Below are positions 16,493 through 24,594 of a stretch of 64,000 nucleotides of DNA, one piece after another. The position numbers and the translations under genes were made by a program. Under the pieces are notes generated by a model that had not been told where the DNA came from, made no database searches, and saw only the letters and a list, made by a program, of their open reading frames with translations. This stretch comes from Pseudoxanthomonas sp. GM95 (GTDB taxonomy: Bacteria > Pseudomonadota > Gammaproteobacteria > Xanthomonadales > Xanthomonadaceae): assembly GCF_900109775.1 (NCBI RefSeq), contig NZ_FOAX01000003.1:124001-188000 (forward strand), given 5' to 3'. How positions within the stretch are numbered: the first letter of the stretch is position 1; every line of letters starts with the position of its first letter.

Positions 16493-16719
16493 GGACGGGA
16501 CAGGATGTCTCTTCCAAAAATCCCTCGCCCCGCAGCGAACCTGCGCGAAGCGCAGGCGTGCCGCCCGGAGTGTGTTGACCAGACATGCGTCTGTGGAAAA
16601 GCGCTTCTTTGCCTACTTTTCTTTGCACAAGCAAAGAAAGTAGGTCGTGGCGCGAAGCGCCGCGAAAGCTCTCGCTTCAAATCAAACCGCGCGCCGCATG
16701 ATCCAAGCAGCAAGCAACC

Positions 16720-18108
16720 TCACCGCATCCGACAAGCCGCCTCAGGCTTCACCTTGGAGCCGGTCAACGCGTTGAACGCCACCGCCCCCATCGCCGCATA
16801 CCCGCGATCATTCGGATGCACCCCCTCATCCACCACGCACACCGTCGCAATCCCCTGCGGCACCGGCGCGCCCGCCGGCAGTTTGGGCGTGTCGTAAGGC
16901 CCCTCAACAGCATCCGCAAAATCAATCACCCCATCGAACGCCCCCGAATCCTTCAACCACGCATTGACCTTGACCCGCGTCGCATCGCGCCGCGGCGAGT
17001 ACCAGTTGGGATCATCGGAAAACGGCAGCACCGTGCCGGCCCAGATCTTCAAGCCGCGCTGGTGCGCGACATCGGCCAGCAGGCGATAGCTGGCGATGAG
17101 TTCACGTGCGTGCGCGCCGGTGGGCAGCAGCGCGCTGTCCGGGCCGCGGTTGATGTCGTTGGCGCCGAACAGCACCACCACGTCGGTGACGCCCGGACGA
17201 TCGATCACGTCGCGGTAGTAACGCTTGAGCCCGGCGATGCCGGCGGCCGGTTGGTCGACCTGGTCGAAGGCGAGTTCGTCGGCGCTGATGCCCATGTTGG
17301 CCACGGCCAGCCCTGTCGCGCCGGGCGCGTTGCCCAGCTGGGCCAGCACCGCCGGCCACGGATGGACGGATGTGGTCGCACCGTAGCCATCGGTGATCGA
17401 ATCGCCAAAGGTCACCACCGCACGCGTGCCGGGCGCAGCGGCCACTTCCACCGCGGTCATCGCGTAGATGTGATCGCCCGGCCAGGCCGACAGGCCTTTC
17501 TCTTCGGTACGGCCGTCGAAGTTCGCCGCCTCCACCGCATTGCCCTGCACGGCCCAGGTCACGCGGCCCTGCTGCAGCGGATGTGCATCGCTGAGCGCGG
17601 CCGCCCCCTTGAAATACAGACTGACACTGAGCGGCGTCAGCGCCGGCGCGTCGAAGGCGACCGGGTCGCTAAGCAGTTCGCCGCCCGCCGGCACCAGCGC
17701 CTGCGGCTTGCCGTGGAAGGTCAGGCGCACGCTGCTGCCGGGCAGGATCGCCGCGCCCTCGCCGGCTTTCGCCAACTGCACCTGGTCCACGCGCAGCGGC
17801 GTTTCGCCGAACACGTTGGACAGGCGCAGGCGTAGCTGCTTGCCGCCCAGGCTGAGCCGCACGCGCTGGCGCACGGTGACATCGCGCACGGTGGGCACCT
17901 GCTGCACCGGATCACCGCCGGCGTCGCGCTGCAGCTGGCCGTCGGGCGTGCGCGGCGTGGACACCTGCGAGGTCATCGCCTGGCCCCAGGACACGACCCA
18001 GTGCGCGTCCGGCTTGGCCGCGGCCGGGCCACGCGCGAATAGCAATCCAACGACGATCAAGGCCACCAGCACGGCGGTGCCGCGCCGGCCATACGAAGGC
18101 GAAGTCAT
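16720..18108 (-). CDS. Secreted SGNH/GDSL esterase
   Basis: A 462-residue SGNH hydrolase with an N-terminal hydrophobic signal segment (about residues 10-32). It has a beta-rich N-terminal domain, then the catalytic blocks: block I FGDSITDG (Ser nucleophile), block III GANDIN, and block V DEGVHPND (Asp-x-x-His). Relatives act as carbohydrate esterases or lipases. ATG at 18108 follows AAGGAGCC and overlaps the GH127 stop (ATGA), so translation is coupled to that gene. The likely role is removing acyl groups from the glycan attacked by GH127, which is an inference from linkage. Confidence 0.88.
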   Translation of the reverse strand: MTSPSYGRRGTAVLVALIVVGLLFARGPAAAKPDAHWVVSWGQAMTSQVSTPRTPDGQLQRDAGGDPVQQVPTVRDVTVRQRVRLSLGGKQLRLRLSNVFGETPLRVDQVQLAKAGEGAAILPGSSVRLTFHGKPQALVPAGGELLSDPVAFDAPALTPLSVSLYFKGAAALSDAHPLQQGRVTWAVQGNAVEAANFDGRTEEKGLSAWPGDHIYAMTAVEVAAAPGTRAVVTFGDSITDGYGATTSVHPWPAVLAQLGNAPGATGLAVANMGISADELAFDQVDQPAAGIAGLKRYYRDVIDRPGVTDVVVLFGANDINRGPDSALLPTGAHARELIASYRLLADVAHQRGLKIWAGTVLPFSDDPNWYSPRRDATRVKVNAWLKDSGAFDGVIDFADAVEGPYDTPKLPAGAPVPQGIATVCVVDEGVHPNDRGYAAMGAVAFNALTGSKVKPEAACRMR

Positions 18109-20135
18109 GCAGGCTCCTTGTCGCCATGCAGGCGCGGGAAGGCGGTCACGCGCAGCTTGGCCGCGGCGTAGGGAATCAGGGTCAGTGGCACCGCAGGCTC
18201 GTCGCTGGCGGCCTGTGGCTTTGCCGGAATCGGCTCGGCCGCGCCTTCCAGCGCGTACCAGGCCGGCACCGGCCGACCTTCCACCGTGAGGCGCACGGCG
18301 GCGGACTGCGCGGCAAACGGCATCGGCCCGACCGGGTGCTCGCTGACCTGCGGCGGCTTGGCGGTGATGCCGTAGTTCCAGCGCGTGGTGGGATACACCT
18401 GCCAGTCGGTGGTGAGGCCGCGTTTGCGCCACGGCACCCAGGCCTCGCCCACCGGCAGCGAGAACAGCAGCGCGCCGCGCGAGAAACTCACCGCACCGTG
18501 CAGGCCCGCTTCGGCCACGACCTGCGCATCGAACGTCAGCTCGATCACATCGCCGGCCTGCCAGGTGCGGGTGATCGTGGTGAAACCCGCCGTGACCTTG
18601 ATCGCCGCACCGTTGACGCGCAGCGTGGTGCCGCGCGACCACGCCGGAATGCGCAGCCGTAGCGGGAATTCCACCGCACGCGCCGGCCGCAGCACGATCC
18701 GCACCTGCTGGCGGAACGGATAATCGGTCACCTGCTCCAGCTCGACCGCCACGCCACGCACCTGCGTGCGCACGCGGCACGGCGCGTAGACCATCGCCGC
18801 CAGGCCATCGTCGTCGCTGGCCATCCACAACGCGTTGTTGAGCTTGGGCCAGCCCTGGTGGAAGTTGGCGGTGCAGCAACCGAAATGCGGATCCAGCCCG
18901 AACAGGTTCGACTCGGGCCCGTTGGTCGTCCACGGCTTGCGATGCAGGCTGCACTCGACCTGGTTGGGCTGCTGGTCGTACTGGTGCGCCCACATGTCAT
19001 CGGTGAAGGTGCCCGGCAGCGCGTTGAACGCGATGCGCTCCAGCCGGTCGCCCAGCGCCGCGTCGCCGATGATCGCCAGGGCCAGCTCCAGCGAGTACAT
19101 CGCCTCGACCACAGCGCACAGTTCGACGCCCTGCGCGGGTTCGAGCCCGGCCAGATGTTCGTCGGCGGAGAACATGCCGTTGGGCTGGCCGTGGTAGCGA
19201 TCCAGCATCGCCAGCTGATGTGCGATGGCGTCGCGATCGGCCGCCTTGCCCGACACCAGCGACCACACTGGCGAGGCTTTCAACGCCTGCGCGTTGTTGA
19301 CGCCGTGCACCTGCAGGCCGATATCTTCCATGAACACGTCATCGCCGTTGGCCTGTGCCTTGAGCTTGGCCGGATCGACTTTCTCCTTGAACGGGAAGTC
19401 CGCGAACATGCCCTGCCAGTCGTAGCCTTGCGCCTTCAACAACTGCGCCAGTTCGATCAGCTTGGGATCGTGCGTGCGCGCATGCAGCCACAGCACGCAC
19501 ACCACTTCGTCCTGCCAGCGCATGCGGCCCCAGTCGCGCAGCGGGCGTGTCGGCATCGCCTGCAATTGATGATGGAAGTAGCGCGTCATGAACGGCACCA
19601 CGCGCGGATCGCCGGTGAGCTCCTGGTACTGGGTCAGCACCTTGAGCATCACCATGCGCGGCCACCAGTCATCGTTGCCACGCGGGCCGAACATGCCATC
19701 GCCCCAGTCGCTCTGCAGCGTCCAGTCGATGAAGCGTTGCGCCTTGGCTTTCAGCGCCGGCGAATCCAGCTGCCAGGCCATGGGCAGCAGGCCATCGACG
19801 AAGTACGGGCCGCGCTCCCACGACTCGCCCTTGCCACCGAGCCAGCCGCTGTCCGGGCCGACATCGGGCCAGGTTTCATCCAGATGCCCACCCAGGCCCG
19901 CGGCCTGGATTTCCAGCTGGCGGCGCAACCAACCCGATGGCGTGATCGTGCCGGTCGGCAGCAGCTGGAACGGCGGCTTGGCCAGTGGCGCAGCCGGGAA
20001 CGGCGTTGTCAGCGCGGGACCGGCAGGTGGCGCATCTGCTGCCGCCGCACCCAGCGGCAGGCTGGCGGCGACACTGCCGGCGGCTGCAGCACGCAGCCAG
20101 TGACGACGGCCGAGGGAAACAGGATCGTCCTGCAT
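18105..20135 (-). CDS. GH127 family beta-L-arabinofuranosidase-like enzyme, Tat-exported
   Basis: A 676-residue DUF1680/GH127 protein. The N-terminus has the twin-arginine motif GRRHWLRAAAAG and an Ala-rich segment, so Tat export of a folded metalloenzyme is likely. The zinc-thiolate site of the family is recognisable: Glu and Cys in GVELCAVVEAMYS and the Cys pair in FGCCTANFHQGWPK. Family members remove beta-L-arabinofuranosyl units, for example from plant hydroxyproline-rich glycoproteins. It is followed by the translationally coupled SGNH esterase and lies downstream of a TonB receptor on the same strand. Its own operator-like box upstream is shared with the GH32 gene. Confidence 0.88.
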   Translation of the reverse strand: MQDDPVSLGRRHWLRAAAAGSVAASLPLGAAAADAPPAGPALTTPFPAAPLAKPPFQLLPTGTITPSGWLRRQLEIQAAGLGGHLDETWPDVGPDSGWLGGKGESWERGPYFVDGLLPMAWQLDSPALKAKAQRFIDWTLQSDWGDGMFGPRGNDDWWPRMVMLKVLTQYQELTGDPRVVPFMTRYFHHQLQAMPTRPLRDWGRMRWQDEVVCVLWLHARTHDPKLIELAQLLKAQGYDWQGMFADFPFKEKVDPAKLKAQANGDDVFMEDIGLQVHGVNNAQALKASPVWSLVSGKAADRDAIAHQLAMLDRYHGQPNGMFSADEHLAGLEPAQGVELCAVVEAMYSLELALAIIGDAALGDRLERIAFNALPGTFTDDMWAHQYDQQPNQVECSLHRKPWTTNGPESNLFGLDPHFGCCTANFHQGWPKLNNALWMASDDDGLAAMVYAPCRVRTQVRGVAVELEQVTDYPFRQQVRIVLRPARAVEFPLRLRIPAWSRGTTLRVNGAAIKVTAGFTTITRTWQAGDVIELTFDAQVVAEAGLHGAVSFSRGALLFSLPVGEAWVPWRKRGLTTDWQVYPTTRWNYGITAKPPQVSEHPVGPMPFAAQSAAVRLTVEGRPVPAWYALEGAAEPIPAKPQAASDEPAVPLTLIPYAAAKLRVTAFPRLHGDKEPA

Positions 20136-20202
20136 GGAATCGACGCCTCCACGTCATGCCCGCCTGGCGCGGTGCAGCCGCATGCTACTCCGGTTGATCC
20201 AG

Positions 20203-20222
20203 ATTTGTCCGACAATACGACC
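20203..20222 (-). promoter_or_regulatory. Candidate GntR-type operator upstream of GH127
   Basis: TTGTCCGACAA (20205-20215) is a perfect inverted repeat around a central base and fits TNGTNNNACNA. It is about 70 bases before the GH127 start and shares 15 identical bases in the same orientation with the site before the GH32 gene. Confidence 0.5.
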
Positions 20223-20255
20223 TGCGCGTCAGTGCGCCGCGTTTCGTCTTACTGA

Positions 20256-23039
20256 TTACAGGTCGACCGAGAATTCGATCTGCGCCGAACGGCCATAAGC
20301 GTTGTAGACGCCGCTGTCGTAGAACGGCCAGCCACCATTGGTCACGTCGATCGGCGGACGCTTGTTGGTGAGGTTGTTGACCGAGAGCATCACACCGAAC
20401 ATGTCGCTGAAGCGATAGCTCACGCTGCCGTTGTACGTCGTCCACGGGCCGATGTTGCGGTCATCGCCGGCCTGGTTCCACGTGGGCGCGTTGCGCAGGC
20501 CGTAGAGGGTGGCGCCGATCGGCCCGCGGTTCCAGCTGAGCGTGGCGCTGGTGCGGTCGTGGATCTCGTTGGAGTTGGCGCAGCACAACTGGTCGTAGAT
20601 CGGGTCGCCTTGCTTGTACTGGGTCTCGTGGGTCAGCGCGCGGTAGTGGCCCAGCTGGACGTCGAAGTTCCCCAGCGTCTCGGTCGCCCATTTGTATTCG
20701 ACGTTGGCCTGCAGGCCGGTCTGCTTCTGCTTGGACAGGTTGATCGGATAGGTCTGGACTTCATCGATGCCGTTGGGATTGACCGGATCGCTCGCCGGCT
20801 TGCGCGTGACCTGGCCCAGCACGTCCTGGCAGGTCGGCGAGTTGATGTCGTAGGCGGTCGAGCCGTTCTCGGAGACGCCGAGGCGGCAGTTGGCCTCCAG
20901 GTCGAGGATGTCGCCCTGGCCGAGCAGCTGGACCTCGTTCTGGATCTCGATGTGGTTGAAGTCCAGCGACATCGTCAGCGCGTTGGCCAGCGCCGACCAC
21001 ACCGCGCCATAGGTGAAGGTCTTGGCGGTGATGTCCTTCAGCTCGCGATTGCCGGAGCTGACCGAGCGGATCGAGCCATCGGACTGGGCGCAGTCGTCGT
21101 AGTTGTCCGAGGTGTAGCCGGCCTGCCGGCACAGGTAATAGTCGGTGGCGGTGGTGAAGCCGCTGGACTCGGACGAATACAGGTAATACATGTCCGGCGA
21201 GCGGAACGCGGTGGCGTAGCTGCCGCGCAGCAACAGCGTGTCGATCGGGCGGAATTCCAGGCCGACCTTGTAGGTGAACTTGCCGTTGCCGCCACCGCCC
21301 TGCAGCGAATACTTGTCGTAGCGGCCGGACAGGTTGGCGTTGAAGTTGCTGGTCACCGGCACCTGGAATTCCATGCCGCCGGCGTACAGATCGCGCTGGC
21401 CCTGCGCGACGGTCGCGCCGCCGTTGCCACGGAAGATGTTCTCCGAGTTCGGCGCGGAGGAGCGGTTGTTGAAGTATTCGCGCTGGCCCTGGACGATCGC
21501 GGCGAAGCCAACGGCACCGGCCGGCAGGTCGAACAGCGAGGTGTTGGTGACGGTCAGCGTTTCGGACTGGGTCCAGGCCTGCGACTTGGCGCGGTTGGTG
21601 CCGCTCCACGCCTGGTACTGCTCGGCGGTGATCGGCTGGTACAGCAGGTCCGTGTCCGGCGCGTAGACCGGATAGCCGTTCATCTCGCCCAGCTGCGGGC
21701 CGAGGTAATACGCATCCACGCCGTCGTTCTTGAGGAAGTCGGTGGCCTTGCGGATCGCCTGGGTGCCGGAACGGTTGAGGTAGAAGTCGTAGTCGAAGCC
21801 GGTATCGCCCAGCGGGCCGCGGATGCCGGTGGCGATGTTGTAGCTGCGGGTGAAGACGCGCTGGTCCTTGGCCTTCAGGCCGACTTCTTCCGGCGCGTAG
21901 ATGCGCTGCCAGCTCTCGTAGGTGCCGGTGGTCTGGTTGTAGAAGTCCTGGCTCCAGAACGGGCTACCGCCGGTATAGGTCGGCCGGCCGTAGCTCACCA
22001 GGATGTCGGCGTAGAGCTCAGTATCGGGCGTGAGGTGATAGCGCGCGAACAGGCTGCCGTTGACGTTCTCGGATTTGTTGAGCAGCGAGGCGGTGCCGAC
22101 GTTCTCCAGGCTGCCGCAGTAGCGGCCGTTGCTGCCATCGCTGCGCGTGGCGTACTGGTTGCTGCCGCCGAAGAGATAATCCAACGGTGCGCAGGTGGCC
22201 GCGCCCGGATCGATGTAGTGGCTGCTGCCGGCGGTGATATCGCGCCGCAGGAAAACGCGCGAGGGATCGACCACATCGCCGGTGTGGCCATCGGCGGCGC
22301 TGTCCAGATAGCTGCGATCGAAGCCGTAGATCGGCTTCTGCTTGTCGTACTGCAGGCCGAAGCTCAGGTCGAGGTTGCCGATCGCGGTGCCGCTGCTCAC
22401 TTCGAAACGCTGGTTGGCGCCGCCGCCATCGCTGTAGCCACCGGCGCGATATTTGAAGTGCGTGCCCTCGACATGATCCTTGAGGATGATGTTGACCACG
22501 CCGGCGATCGCCGAGGAGCCGTACACCGAGGACTGGCCGCCGGTAAGCACGTCGACGCGCTCGACCATGCCCATCGGGATGTTGGCGATGTCCACGATGG
22601 AGGTGTTGCCGTTGTAGGCCAGCGGATAGCTGGCCATCGGCCGGCCGTTGAGCAGGGTCAGCGTGTAGCTGGGGTCCAGGCCGAACAGGCTGATGGTCTT
22701 CGCGCCCGGCGTGTAGTTGCCGGTGCCCTGCGAGTCCTGCACCGAGCCGTTGGACTGCGGCAGCGAACGTAGCGCGTCGAACACGTTGGTGAAGCCCTGC
22801 TTCTCCATGTCCTCGGCGGTGACGGTGGTGACCGGCGACGGCCCTTCGATCTGCGCGCGCGGGATCAGCGAGCCGGTGACTTTCACCGCATCCAGGTCGC
22901 GCGCTTTCTTGCCGCTTTCAGGCTGCGGTGTGTCGCTGCTGGACGCGCTTGCCTCCTGCGGCGCGGTGGCCGCCTGTGCATGCGCAAGGGCCGGCAGCAG
23001 CGCGGCGGTGATCATCAACGACAACAGACTCGGCTTCAC
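20256..23039 (-). CDS. TonB-dependent outer membrane receptor (glycan locus)
   Basis: A 927-residue TonB-dependent receptor with signal peptide, plug (LDAVKVTGSLIPRAQIEGPS ... VYGSSAIAGVVNIILK) and a 22-strand-type barrel ending in aromatic-poor FSVDL. There is no N-terminal STN domain, so it does not signal through a FecI/FecR pair. I chose GTG at 23039 because GGGAGAG lies six bases upstream; an ATG at 23054 would overlap that ribosome site. The gene sits between GH127/SGNH (downstream, same strand) and a divergent LacI regulator/GH92 operon. It probably imports the oligosaccharide released by these enzymes. It belongs to the same subfamily as the receptor at 57.4-60.5 kb. Confidence 0.9.
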   Translation of the reverse strand: MKPSLLSLMITAALLPALAHAQAATAPQEASASSSDTPQPESGKKARDLDAVKVTGSLIPRAQIEGPSPVTTVTAEDMEKQGFTNVFDALRSLPQSNGSVQDSQGTGNYTPGAKTISLFGLDPSYTLTLLNGRPMASYPLAYNGNTSIVDIANIPMGMVERVDVLTGGQSSVYGSSAIAGVVNIILKDHVEGTHFKYRAGGYSDGGGANQRFEVSSGTAIGNLDLSFGLQYDKQKPIYGFDRSYLDSAADGHTGDVVDPSRVFLRRDITAGSSHYIDPGAATCAPLDYLFGGSNQYATRSDGSNGRYCGSLENVGTASLLNKSENVNGSLFARYHLTPDTELYADILVSYGRPTYTGGSPFWSQDFYNQTTGTYESWQRIYAPEEVGLKAKDQRVFTRSYNIATGIRGPLGDTGFDYDFYLNRSGTQAIRKATDFLKNDGVDAYYLGPQLGEMNGYPVYAPDTDLLYQPITAEQYQAWSGTNRAKSQAWTQSETLTVTNTSLFDLPAGAVGFAAIVQGQREYFNNRSSAPNSENIFRGNGGATVAQGQRDLYAGGMEFQVPVTSNFNANLSGRYDKYSLQGGGGNGKFTYKVGLEFRPIDTLLLRGSYATAFRSPDMYYLYSSESSGFTTATDYYLCRQAGYTSDNYDDCAQSDGSIRSVSSGNRELKDITAKTFTYGAVWSALANALTMSLDFNHIEIQNEVQLLGQGDILDLEANCRLGVSENGSTAYDINSPTCQDVLGQVTRKPASDPVNPNGIDEVQTYPINLSKQKQTGLQANVEYKWATETLGNFDVQLGHYRALTHETQYKQGDPIYDQLCCANSNEIHDRTSATLSWNRGPIGATLYGLRNAPTWNQAGDDRNIGPWTTYNGSVSYRFSDMFGVMLSVNNLTNKRPPIDVTNGGWPFYDSGVYNAYGRSAQIEFSVDL

Positions 23040-23293
23040 CTGGATCTCTCCCATCTCGATGACAAGGCCGCGCGGACCGGGGGATGTCGCGCGGCGTGGC
23101 GGTCACTGCGTAGTCACAACGTCACTGCGGGGCGCGATGCTGTCGCCGGTGCCGCATACACGACGCACGACGGGCGCAAAGCCGGCCTGAATCGCCTCGC
23201 CCAAGCGGCACGGCGGTGGCTGCCGGCGATACGTTGGCGCGGTGCAAGCGGGAGGCCGTACAGGCACTCCGGGCGATCAGGATTGCGTCATTT

Positions 23294-23307
23294 CTAAATC
23301 GTTTTAG
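23294..23307. promoter_or_regulatory. LacI-type operator, TonB receptor side
   Basis: CTAAATCGTTTTAG, a near-palindrome around central CG, typical of LacI-family operators. It is in the divergent region between the TonB receptor and the LacI gene, about 255 bases before the receptor start. A second copy lies at 23463-23476. Confidence 0.7.
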
Positions 23308-23462
23308 AAGTTAATGTCAATGCCGTCACGCAAAGCGCGACTTCCGTCACTGCGCGTGTTGCACTGCAATATTCCAGCCGTAATCGCCAATGCGTTGCAA
23401 CGTCTTGTCGCCTGATGGCGGATTGCCACGGTCATGAATTTTCTGCAGGATCGTGGGATTGA

Positions 23463-23476
23463 CTAAAACGATTCAG
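23463..23476. promoter_or_regulatory. LacI-type operator overlapping the regulator's translation start region
   Basis: CTAAAACGATTCAG, the inverse-complement pattern of the site at 23294-23307 with one change. It ends five bases before the ATG of the LacI gene, so binding would block its own expression. Confidence 0.7.
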
Positions 23477-23481
23477 AGACC

Positions 23482-24594
23482 ATGACCGATCAAGACCAGC
23501 GCCGCCGACGCGTCACCCTGGCCGATATCGCCCGTGCTTGCGGCGTGTCGTCGGCGACGGTGTCGCTGGTGCTCAGCGGCAATCCCGCGGTGGCCGCCAA
23601 GACGCGACGGCTGGTGGAGATCGAGCTGCGCAAGCAGGGCTATGTGTACAACCGCAGCGCCGCCAATCTGCGTCGCAAGGTGTCCACCAGCGTGGCGCTG
23701 GTAATCAATGACCTGTCCAATCCCTTCGTCGCCGAGTTTGCTGCGGGCGTGGACGAAGCTTTGGCTGAAGCCGGCTGCGTGCTGCTGCTGGGCAGCTCGG
23801 GCGAATCGATCGAGCGCCAACGCGCGGTGCTGTCCTCGTTGCTGGAGCACAACCCCGCCGGCGTGATCCTCACGCCTGCCGAAGGCACCAGCGTGAGCGA
23901 CCTGAGTCCGGTCGTGGGCCTGCACACGCCGCTGCTGCTGTTCAACCGCCAGGTGCCCGACTCCACATGGGATTACCTGGGCGCGGACAACGTGGAAGGC
24001 GCGCGCCTGGCCACCGAGCATCTGATCGCGCAGGGCCACACGCGCATTGCGTTCTTCGGCGGGCATCGCGATTCCAGCTCGTGCCGGCAGCGCCTGGAAG
24101 GCTATACCGCCGCGCTCACCGCGGCCGGCATCAAGCCCGAGCCGCGCTGGATGGTGGAATGCGCACCGACGCGCCTGCAGGCGGCCACGGCCACGGCCGC
24201 GCTGTTCGCACGCGATCCGGCGCCGACCGCCGCGGTCACCTACAACGACGGCGTGGCGCTGGGCCTGATGATGGGCCTGCGCGCGCGCAACCTGCTGCCG
24301 GGTCGCGACTTCGCCATCACCGGTTTCGACGACATTCCAGAAGCCGCCGCCACCGTGCCCGCGCTGACCACGCTGGCCACCGCACCGCGCGCCCTTGGCC
24401 GGCAGGCGGTGAGCATGGTGATGGACAGCGCCCGCGCGCCCGAGGCGCCGGCCCGCACCACCATCGCGCCGGTGCAGCTGGTGCCGCGCGACAGCTCGCT
24501 CACCTTCGCCCACGCCCTGGAACCGGCCGCGACGGCGGCCAGCAAGACCCCGCGCACCAAGCGCAGCACCCGCACACAAGGAACCCCGGCTTGA
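23482..24594 (+). CDS. LacI-family transcriptional regulator of the glycan locus
   Basis: A 370-residue regulator. The LacI helix-turn-helix is complete (VTLADIARACGVSSATVSLVLSG, hinge helix YNRSAANLRRK), followed by a periplasmic-binding-protein-like effector domain. Two matching operators flank the intergenic region, supporting autoregulation and control of the divergent TonB receptor. The stop codon overlaps the TTG start of the GH92 gene (TTGA), so both are translated as one operon. The inducer is presumably a sugar released by the locus; its identity is unknown. The C-terminal tail is Lys/Arg/Thr-rich. Confidence 0.92.
   Translation: MTDQDQRRRRVTLADIARACGVSSATVSLVLSGNPAVAAKTRRLVEIELRKQGYVYNRSAANLRRKVSTSVALVINDLSNPFVAEFAAGVDEALAEAGCVLLLGSSGESIERQRAVLSSLLEHNPAGVILTPAEGTSVSDLSPVVGLHTPLLLFNRQVPDSTWDYLGADNVEGARLATEHLIAQGHTRIAFFGGHRDSSSCRQRLEGYTAALTAAGIKPEPRWMVECAPTRLQAATATAALFARDPAPTAAVTYNDGVALGLMMGLRARNLLPGRDFAITGFDDIPEAAATVPALTTLATAPRALGRQAVSMVMDSARAPEAPARTTIAPVQLVPRDSSLTFAHALEPAATAASKTPRTKRSTRTQGTPA

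Larger units (their letters stand above)
15879..16690. repeat. Gene-free repeat block bounded by imperfect inverted repeats
   Basis: No convincing gene lies between 15831 and 16719. Two imperfect inverted copies of a roughly 70-base element bound the block: 15879-15951 (with GAAGCAAGAGCTTTCGCGCG) and 16611-16682 (with CGCGAAAGCTCTCGCTTC). Inside are a 20-base hairpin (16161-16180), a 12-copy heptamer array (16263-16346) and a terminator-like hairpin (16466-16492). Similar 'tacttttctttgc' intergenic repeats are common in Xanthomonadaceae. Apparent reading frames here, rich in Arg/Gly/Cys, come from the repeats. Confidence 0.7.

Noticed and set aside
16200..16713. Minus-strand frames with repeated Ala-Gly-Cys-Gly-Leu-Arg units
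   Set aside because: They are the translation of the CCCGCAG heptamer array; no ribosome site or homology-like motif.
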